Origin: Ypsolopha sequella
Taxonomy: Eukaryota; Arthropoda; Insecta; Lepidoptera; Ypsolophidae
Direction: 5' to 3'
NCBI GenBank assembly: GCA_934047225.1
Contig: OW204001.1
Span: 26,246,201-26,310,200 of the forward strand
DNA length: 64,000 nucleotides
In this document: piece by piece, positions 56,704-64,000 of the stretch
Numbering within the stretch: position 1 is the stretch's first letter
Layout: each line of letters opens with the position of its first letter
The notes under the pieces: model-generated
What the model saw: only the letters and a program-made list of their open reading frames with translations
Databases searched by the model: none
What the model was told of the DNA's origin: nothing
Position numbers and translations under genes: made by a program

Positions 56704-58535
56704 GAAGGAGTGTATCTGCGTAGTGATCTTGATTGCACAGTCATCTCCAAATTGGATGGTTCTAGTGAAACAAAACATCTATTTTTAGAGATATATCTTC
56801 GTAATACAAAAGTTCTTTTAGGGGTTTACTATAGTCATTCATGCAATGTCAATTATGTCTCATCTCTAGAATCTCTGTTTGAAACCTTTAGACCGCAGTA
56901 TGAACAAATTATCCTAATGGGTGATTTTAACTCATGCATTATAAAAAATTATCAAAGAACAAGAGCCCTCAAGTCTATGATGGATTCTCTCAATCTTAAT
57001 ATTCTACCTTCGGGTCCTACACACTTCGCACCTGGTTGTACTCCATCTCTTCTCAATTTAATAATCACTTCTTCTCTTAACCACGTCGTTAACCATGGAC
57101 AATTTAATGCCTCATGTTTTTCTCATCACGATCTTGTTTTCTTATCGTACAATCTACGTCCTAATAAGTTGAACCATAAGTTCCTTCTTCTCCGTAACTT
57201 CAGTGGTATTGACTCGGAGGCGCTTCGTTGGGATGTAAGTGGAATGGACTGGTCATCTATTACTCAAACATCTTCTATAGATGGAAAAGTTGAACGCGAA
57301 CTCATGATATCCCTGTTTGACAAAACATGTGTCTTCTAGCACCATGGCTCACTCAAGACACTAAGTCACTCATGGCTCAAAGAGACAGAGCTTGCATTCG
57401 CTGTAGAAAATATCCAGCGATACAAAATTCTACGTAACCGCTGCAATAAAGTTTGTAGAAATGCAAGGCGTCAGTCAGCATATATTTGAGTTCATCAAAA
57501 ACTGTCCTCCTAATAATCTTTGGAAATTCTTGAAAATTCTGGGCGTCGGTAATTCTAAATCTAGACTATTCTCAAATATTGATTTAAATGCGCTTAACTA
57601 GCACTTTAGCTCACATTCTTCCTCTCTCTCTAGCGCTGATAAGTTGAACACCTTCACGTCTCTTCAAAACTGTACCCCATCTAACTATCCTCCCTTTGAC
57701 TTCCATGAGATAACCTCTGGTGATGTTCAGAAGATTCTTCGGTCTATAACTACCAAGGCCGTCGGTGACGACGGTCTTAGCAGGGATATGCTTGCTCCTA
57801 TCTCTAATTTTATAGCTCCCATAATAGCGGAAATTAACAACTGCTCCCTGACAACAGGTTCCTTTTCCAGTGCTTGGAAAAAAGCTCACATCATCTCGCT
57901 TCCCAAAAAACCGAATCCTTCCTGCTTTACTGAGTTTTGCGCTATTTCCGTGCTCCCTATCCTTTCAAAAGTTTGAGAACTTATCATGCACGACCAATTT
58001 GCCGATTTTCTCTCAAAAAACCGTCTCCTTAGCCCTCGCCAGTCCGGTTTTCAACCGGGCCACAGCACTGTCACAACCCTCGTCTAAGTGACGAATGACT
58101 TGCATCTCAACATAGAGCAGAAGAATCTTACTGTCCTAACACTGGTAGATTTAAGTAATGCCTTCAACACTGTCGATTATGACATAGTTGTGGGAGTGCT
58201 GAGATCTCTTCATGTCTCCCCTTTGATAATCTTATGGTTTGAATCCTATCTTCATGGGAGAAAACAACTAATCAAAGTTGACAGTGGCCATTCTAACTGG
58301 TGTGATCTTACATCTGGTGTTCCTCAGGGTGGTGTCCTCTCTCCTATTCTGTTTTCGTTCCTCTACCTGTCATATATATGCTGACGATCTTCAGCTGTAC
58401 TCGGCAGTTCCGATTGACGACATTGACAATGCCATAGCCACAACCAATGCAGACCTTGTGGCTATTAAAGATTGGACAAAACTCTTTGGGCTTAATGTCG
58501 ATCCGAAAAAGTCGCAAGTAATTATCATTGTGTAG
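56704..58535 (+). pseudogene. LINE with endonuclease and RT, broken
   Basis: An APE-type endonuclease piece (LMGDFNSCIIKNYQRTRALK, later SHHDLVFLSY) is followed, after stops near 57340 and 57600, by RT pieces: FHEITSGDVQKILRSITTKA, LTLVDLSNAFNTVDYDIV, SGVPQGGVLSPILF, and in another frame YADDLQLYSA and FGLNVDPKKSQV. It ends abruptly at 58535 without a recognisable tail. The layout is that of Jockey/CR1-like insect LINE ORF2. Multiple frame breaks. Confidence 0.88.
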
Positions 58536-60115
58536 CATTGCAAATTTTGTAGGGTTGTTTATCACAAAAAGTTACGCGGCGAAGTTTGGCTTGATGGAAA
58601 TTGCGTTTTACCCTCTTTTATAGACATGAAGATAATCGCGCGACTGCCGCGATGCTGAGAGTTTCTCGTTCATTTGTCGGCCGGAGCTGTAGCAGAATAG
58701 TCGTGTTGGTTGTTTCTTTATTTGATGGCGTTCAACGGCGAATGAAAATGGCGGAGGTGCCAACAGGAGTAGTGTTTTTGATATATTAGGTGGGTTTTTT
58801 TGTGTTTAAATTTGGTTAATTATTCATTTGTGTGGAATAGTTTTATAATTTTGTTTTTGTATTTCAGGAAGATTATTTTCGGACAATTTAGAAAAGGAAT
58901 TTTTTTCGTCGGGTTGGTGGGAGTTCTGAAATCGTCAGATCATGGTATGTATTGCTTTCTTTGTATTTTGAGTCACCGGAATTTTGTTCTCATTGTTCCG
59001 TGTGGTAAAGGTTTTAATATTGTTTTTTCTCTTCTAATTCCAGGGTGTTTTGTTTTTACAAGATCTTCGTGTTTGTCAAGATCTTCTTGTTTCCGAGATT
59101 TACCTGCTGGCAGAGTTTTGATCGCCGCGTGGTGTATGCAGATGCAGTTCCTTGTCTGCGCGGTCGTGGATCGCTGACCTTGAAGGGGGCAGCGGACGGC
59201 GGGTCATTTCCGTGGTGGTTATTGGAAAAAAAATTCAAGTAGGTGTTGGAATTTTTTTACTTTTATCCACACACAATGGAGATACCTAGGACGGTATTGT
59301 TTTCTGGACACTTAGTTATGTGTCCTATTAGTATTCAAGGTTAAATTCTTCTTCCTGTTTCACCGAATAACCCAAACTGTAAAATTTAATGTTCTGTAAT
59401 ATTTTTTTTCTTTCCTGGTAGAACTGAATGGTGTACCAGACGATTTGGTTTAAGAGTATGTTCGACAAAAATTTATTGTTTGTAGGATCTACGGCTCCCC
59501 TGAGCTAGATTTTATTTAGAAAATTATTTCCCTTGTTTGTTTACAAGTTTTGTTACTTTTAAAGTTTTTTTATTTAATGTAATTTTCACAAGATTCCATG
59601 TAATCTAGTTACCTGTGGATAAGGCGGTAACAATTCCACCTAGTTATCACTTAAATGTTTATTTATGTCTTGGCAATACTAATTCCAATGTAATATTACT
59701 ACCAGATGTTAAGGCGGTACCTAACACAACTATTTTAAGGTACTTAAGGTCTTAGTAATGTCTTGGCAGGAAATTGCCAAATGAAGGTCTTGGCCAAACA
59801 CTTGTAACTAAGATAATTTTTTCCGTGAACACCTTTCCTTAACTTGTGAATGTTAGATTTTAGTTTTGATAAAATTAAATAAACTTAATTGTATAGTACC
59901 TCGAAGTTTTCTTCAGAACCTTTTAACAACTATTAGGTTACAATTAGGTCACTGTTTAGTTTTATCTTGTCCAGTTGCACGACTGGTGGAAAGACCGGGT
60001 ACCCGCTGGTCGTGCCATCTGACAATTGGTAGCCAACACTACATTTCGAGACTGAAAACTTATAATATTGCAAGTGTGGTGTTTGGTGCTAAAGTTCTAC
60101 AATAAAGCGAAACTA
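58536..60115 (+). other. Intron 5, middle part
   Basis: No supported gene. The stretch 58600-59240 has mixed open frames on both strands without a domain. AT-rich sequence follows. I see no recognisable transposon in 59240-60115. Confidence 0.4.
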
Positions 60116-60625
60116 TCAATATTGCTGTTCAAAAAAAGCCAGAACTTCTGGTGCAGGTGTTGTGTTTGGCTTCAACAGGTCAACGTTGAAGTCGGAGAGC
60201 ACGCACACATGAGCACAGTCACTGAAGGAGCTAATTGATAAGCTTAGTGCGTCTATGGCGTCTCCAGTAGGCACGCGAGTAATATGCGTGGAGTCGGGTC
60301 TGTACGCAGTACCAACGGCGATCCGTCCTGCGCCCCGCACCCGTACTTCGAGCCATAACTGCTCCAGCAGACTATCCGGATGCGAGCGCACGCGCGCGTT
60401 CACACCGCGACGGATATAAAATCCCACTCCACCGCCTTGGCGTCCACCAGGCCTTGCAGAGAGCTTTAGGGTATATCCTGGAATTTTTGGGGCGCAGCCA
60501 TCCTGACCTTCCCGCATCCATGTCTCATTAAGCGCGAGAATATCAGGTTTATATTTTTCCATAGATACCAATAGTTCGTCTTAGCCAGTATTCATAGATC
60601 TAATATTTAGGAAGCCCAGTTTCAA
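60116..60625 (-). pseudogene. LINE endonuclease fragment
   Basis: On the minus strand: LGFLNIRSMNTG, a stop, then MEKYKPDILALNETWMREGQ, GGRQGGGVGFYIRRGV and VCVLSDFNVDLL, the N-terminal APE-type endonuclease of a LINE ORF2 (N-E-T-W and S-D-F-N boxes). It is broken off after FFEQQY at 60116 with no RT behind it. Confidence 0.88.
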
Positions 60626-60819
60626 AAATATGTTTTTGCGTTTATTTTTCTCTTTTATTTGAATAAGATGGTAACACTCGATTAAAAATGTAAATTAATT
60701 TGAAATGGTAAATAAGTTGATAAAATATCACAGACAAAACCGAAACACAATATGACTTGACATATTTACTGACAGTACTGTAACATGGATTTACAAAACA
60801 CGGAGTTTTACCGTCACAG

Positions 60820-61266
60820 TATAATGAAGAATACTGAAGCATTTGGCGCGTCAGCCTCATGCAGGTGCTGCACTGTTTGACAATGATATGCATGAATTCC
60901 AGCATAGTGCAACAATTTCCACACTGTTGGTTAGCTAATTTCAAACCGCTGAGCTGCGTCTCGCGTACTGGCTCGGGGGTGCCACTGAAAGAAGGTGAAC
61001 ACAGCATTTTCTACCTCAATAGCCAGACGTGGCGCTCCAGCTCCTTGTGCATGGCTTGGCACGGTAAACTGACGATAATCCAGTAGCCGCTGGTTTACCG
61101 CTAAAATCGTTTTATGGTGAGGAACCGTGGTGTTGACTAGTCCTTGAGCACGAAGCCGAGGAATGCTATCCTCTTCGTACAATGTTCTCGCTCGGTGAAG
61201 ATTTTCTCCACAGAGTATGATCACTCGCACCATTTCATAATATTCGCGAGAAGAGTACATCGGCAT
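60820..61266 (-). pseudogene. Transposase-like HTH fragment
   Basis: On the minus strand an ATG at 61266 opens MPMYSSREYYEMVRVIILCG, a DUF4817-style N-terminal helical motif, followed by HKTILAVNQRLLDYRQFTV, AVFTFFQWHPRASTRDAAQR, a stop, PTVWKLLHYAGIHAYHCQTV and QHLHEADAPNA. The H-x-Y-H-x-Q-x-V-Q-x-L pattern after an HTH is found in Tc1/mariner-related transposase-like proteins of insects. No DDE region is present. Assignment is by style. Confidence 0.6.
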
Positions 61267-62889
61267 TGTAACGACTCGAAAATAGTTGCGCGGCGGGAGA
61301 GAAAATTTGTACTTTTATTGTATTTGCGCGTGCACTCGTGACGTCGTCGGTGCGCCGGTGACTAGCGATCGCGGGCTGGGGTTGGTTGTAGCGGGGACGG
61401 GGGTAGGGTGGTACACAGGTGGACGGGAATGTTTTTCATTGATGGCTGGGGCCCGGCGGCGGCTCGTCGCGTAGGCTAGCCATTTTATTAGCAATTTGGA
61501 AACTTTTCCCGATAAAAATATGGGAAAAAAATACCTTTTTTTTTACGATTCGGTGTTCTATTAGTAATTTGGATTCATAGATTTCAATAAAGCCAATATT
61601 CAATATCAACCTGTATTTATTTATTTAAGGATTTCACTTCTGATGATAGAAGAATATTAATTATAACGCGTCAGGTACTCAAGGCTCCACATGTCGGACT
61701 ATTTTAATGTCTACGTTGAACAAGATCCCCTTTGATCCTATTAGTGAGTAACCGTCCACACCTTCTGTCTCACTAGGTGGTTTCTTGTACGAGGTGCCGA
61801 CGATGGAATGCGGAAAGAAAACTAGTGTTCGAGTTGAACGTGTGTTGATTACTACTTTTATTAATGTTTTCAATCTTATAGGAAACATATTTAGTTTACA
61901 TACTTATCACGTAATCTCTAATTAGCATGCACACGGAAGTAAATCTATAAAAATATAAGCAATTTTATGAGACTACGAAAATGTGTGGTTTTGCCCGTAC
62001 ATACTGCGGGCTCGCAAAAGAAAAGAAATGCATTTAACTCCTAATTATCATGCACACGCAAGTTAATCTATAAAGTATAAGCTAATCGAATGGGCGGAGG
62101 TAGGCATGTATTTATATATGTAACCTATTACTATGTAGTATACAGGATGGGATTTGGTCGGCTGCCTGGATTCGTGCTGGGGGCTCGGTTGGTGATCATT
62201 GAACCTGTTCCTGGTCCCTGGCCGGGTCTCCGGTATGGGTTCGGGCGGTTGATTGGATTTCACCTTGTATAATAATATTTTACCTATAATTTTAATCGTA
62301 TATATATTGCTACATAAATTAAAAAAACATTTAATCTAAGTAGTTCATGTACATTTATTATTTTATTACATATATTTTTATAAGATTAAAATTTGACTTG
62401 TGAAACGTTTATTATATATACCTACTTTGCAAAATAAACTTTTTGAATTTTGAATTTTGAATTTTTAAGCAATGTGCGGCTTTGCCCGTAATACGTCACA
62501 AATTGTTCCATAGCTCATATTATACCATCTATATCTATAAGTATATTTTTGTTAATATCACAGAACATATCAAAACAATGACTAACACGTGCGTAGAAGT
62601 GAAGCTCTAAACAATGACTAACACGTGCGTAGAAGTGAAGCTCTAAACCGCGGAAAATATCGCTAGTTATGTACAAGGTACAATGACATTTTTATAGAAA
62701 TAAAACGATTTTAAGTTTAACTCTAAATAAAAGTGCAAGAAGCGAGTGTTTGATGCGAGTACAAGAAGTCTATATTATTTTAAATCCTTTTGCGAAGACA
62801 CCGTGAAACATCATTATCAAAAACTGTGTTTTTTTTTTGAAGTTGATGACTTTTGCTCGATAAAATACTGATTTAATTACTGATAAAAT
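61267..62889 (+). other. Intron 5, distal part
   Basis: A GC-rich block (61300-61480) is followed by AT-rich intron. A ~45-bp phrase with ctaatta-catgcacacg-aagt is present twice (about 61918 and 62039). A 36-bp tandem duplication (actaacacgtgcgtagaagt at 62581 and 62617) lies near the end. No gene. Confidence 0.5.
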
Positions 62890-63125
62890 TTGCAGGGTAG
62901 CTGGCAGAATTACATATCAGCAGATCGCCAGTTAGGTAGAATTACATATCTTCAGACCACCAAGTAGGTGGGCCGATAACATTTACACGGTAGCTGGTAG
63001 AATGTGGATGAAATCGGCCTAGGACAGGAATTGGTGAAGTAAACAGACGAGGCCATACCCAGTAGTTGGTGGAATTGAGCTATCAATAATGATGATAATG
63101 ATGACATTATTATAAACTTTGAACC
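62890..63125 (+). mobile_element. LINE 3'-end-like fragment
   Basis: The phrase gtaaacagacgaggccatac and a terminal aataatgatgataatgatga repeat track resemble the 3' ends of moth LINEs. The phrase gtagctgg-agaattacatat occurs twice upstream. No coding frame. Confidence 0.5.
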
Positions 63126-63201
63126 TTTGAACGAATTACCAGTAACCTATATTATTACTTTTGAATTGAGTGAAGTGATAGAATGTTTTTTTCTATTTTA
63201 G

Positions 63202-63489
63202 AACCACCACCGGAATGTCCTCCAATTACTATCGACAGCATGGACTACGACGATAAAGCTGCTACTCTAAAATGGGAACCGCTTCCAAAAAAAGAAGGAG
63301 ATCATCCTGTTAGTTATATCGTCGAATATAAACCTAAAGATAAACCTTGGAATGCGAGTAAATCGGTACCAGAAACAGGAAATACAACCACAATAAAGAA
63401 TTTGGATCTAGACGCTACCGAATATGATTTTAGATTGATAGCGGAGAATTTCGCCGGAAAGAGCGATCCCAGCGAACCCGTTAGGAAGA
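63202..63489 (+). CDS. FN3-domain exon 6
   Basis: Internal exon of 288 bp, acceptor TCTATTTTAG ending at 63201, donor GTAAGT at 63490, phase 1 at both ends (last base a). One FN3 domain: EPPPECPPITIDSM entry, LKWEPLPKKEGD, YIVEYKPKDKPW, DLDATEYDFRLIAENFAGK, and SDPSEPVRK. The next codon starts with A rather than G, so the following exon should begin with a different residue than in the other junctions. Confidence 0.95.
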
Positions 63490-63779
63490 GTAAGTGCTTT
63501 AGTTCTTAACGAAAGAGAAGTACCGGTAAGGCTCACTTTGATTTTTACGAGAAAATTTCCACGTTTTGGTCAAAGAAAAGACTGAACTTCACCAACCTTC
63601 ATGTAATTGTAGATGTCAGATGCAATAATAATTATTGCCATTCTGTAAAACTTGAGCAATTTGCCTCTAATATAGCTTGCACGAAATTGTCAATTTTGTT
63701 CTGAAGCGACATTAAAGTGTAGTATATCATTTTTATATGTTTTTCTTACTGAGGAAACTAAGTAAAGATGAGCTGAAAT
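63490..63779 (+). other. Intron 6, start
   Basis: AT-rich, no gene or repeat recognised. Confidence 0.5.
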
Positions 63780-64000
63780 AGGGGGGTTACATCCAAGCGT
63801 GACCTTGATGCCGATATCAAAAGTAGTATTGGTTAAACTTAGTGATGATGAGCTGAATAAGAGGGTTCATAAGTTCCGCTATCTGGGGAGCACAATAAGA
63901 GGGTTCATAAGTTCCGCTATCTGGGGAGCACAATAAGGGGGTTCATAAGTTCCGCTATCTGGGGAGCACAATAAGAGGGTTCATAATTTCTGCTATCTGG
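63780..64000 (+). pseudogene. LINE RT thumb fragment with 38-bp tandem repeat, runs off the window
   Basis: A piece reading KRDLDADIKSSIG is followed by VHKFRYLGSTI, both typical of the thumb end of plant/insect LINE RTs. The segment containing the RYLGSTI codons is repeated every 38 bp (starts at 63861, 63899, 63937, 63975) up to the window edge. The period is not a multiple of three. Confidence 0.75.

Overview
This is eukaryotic, intron-rich, AT-rich nuclear DNA, most likely from a moth or butterfly. The only host gene I can support is on the + strand. Six exons of 279-303 bp each encode exactly one fibronectin type III (FN3) domain, have good AG acceptors and GT donors, and are bounded by phase-1 introns on both sides. 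They lie at 211-501, 18277-18564, 21643-21921, 48531-48830, 53735-54037 and 63202-63489. The domain style (K-P-G-P-P entry, Y-x-V/I-E-Y, W at the C-C' turn, A-x-N-x-x-G exit) is that of giant muscle proteins of the titin/twitchin/projectin group, but I cannot name the gene. Both ends of the gene lie outside the window, and the window contains no start codon, stop codon or promoter of it that I can support.

Everything else is intron, and the introns (3-27 kb) are packed with decayed mobile elements. From left to right: a BEL/Pao RT scrap (2.76 kb); a broken DIRS element with gag, RT/RNase H and tyrosine recombinase (3.6-7.5 kb); a minus-strand LINE (7.9-9.65 kb); BEL/Pao RNase H-integrase and LINE remains (11.65-13.6 kb); blocks of lepidopteran-type repeats (13.6-17.3 kb); a second BEL integrase scrap (17.5 kb); a 21-bp minisatellite (20.1-21.5 kb); a BEL/Pao provirus with two 150-bp LTRs, a 5-bp target duplication, an env-like gene and no recognisable integrase (22.41-29.80 kb); a LINE with a long open RT frame (to 33.43 kb); a 3-kb satellite (33.6-36.6 kb); more minisatellites and a DIRS gag relic (37-40.4 kb); a minus-strand LINE of the type with a restriction-enzyme-like nuclease (41.3-44.2 kb); a second DIRS RT relic invaded by three different minisatellites (44.6-47 kb); a long-TIR MITE (51.1-51.8 kb); an endonuclease-RT LINE (56.7-58.5 kb); a LINE endonuclease scrap and a transposase-like HTH scrap (60.1-61.3 kb); and LINE pieces at the right edge.

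Three things stand out. First, many tandem arrays (periods 27, 37, 38, 53, 58, 79 bp) sit inside transposon coding sequence, often exactly on a catalytic or conserved motif, and several begin and end at short direct repeats. Second, a module of roughly 550-700 bp occurs three times in the introns (about 1.68-2.39, 40.63-41.17 and 49.32-49.93 kb). One copy carries a perfect 40-bp palindrome centred on CAGCTG, and a second perfect palindrome with 27-bp arms lies at 38.34 kb. Third, an apparent fossil FN3 exon start with a destroyed splice acceptor (CTG for CAG) lies just upstream of the fourth live exon. I found no rRNA, tRNA or CRISPR array.
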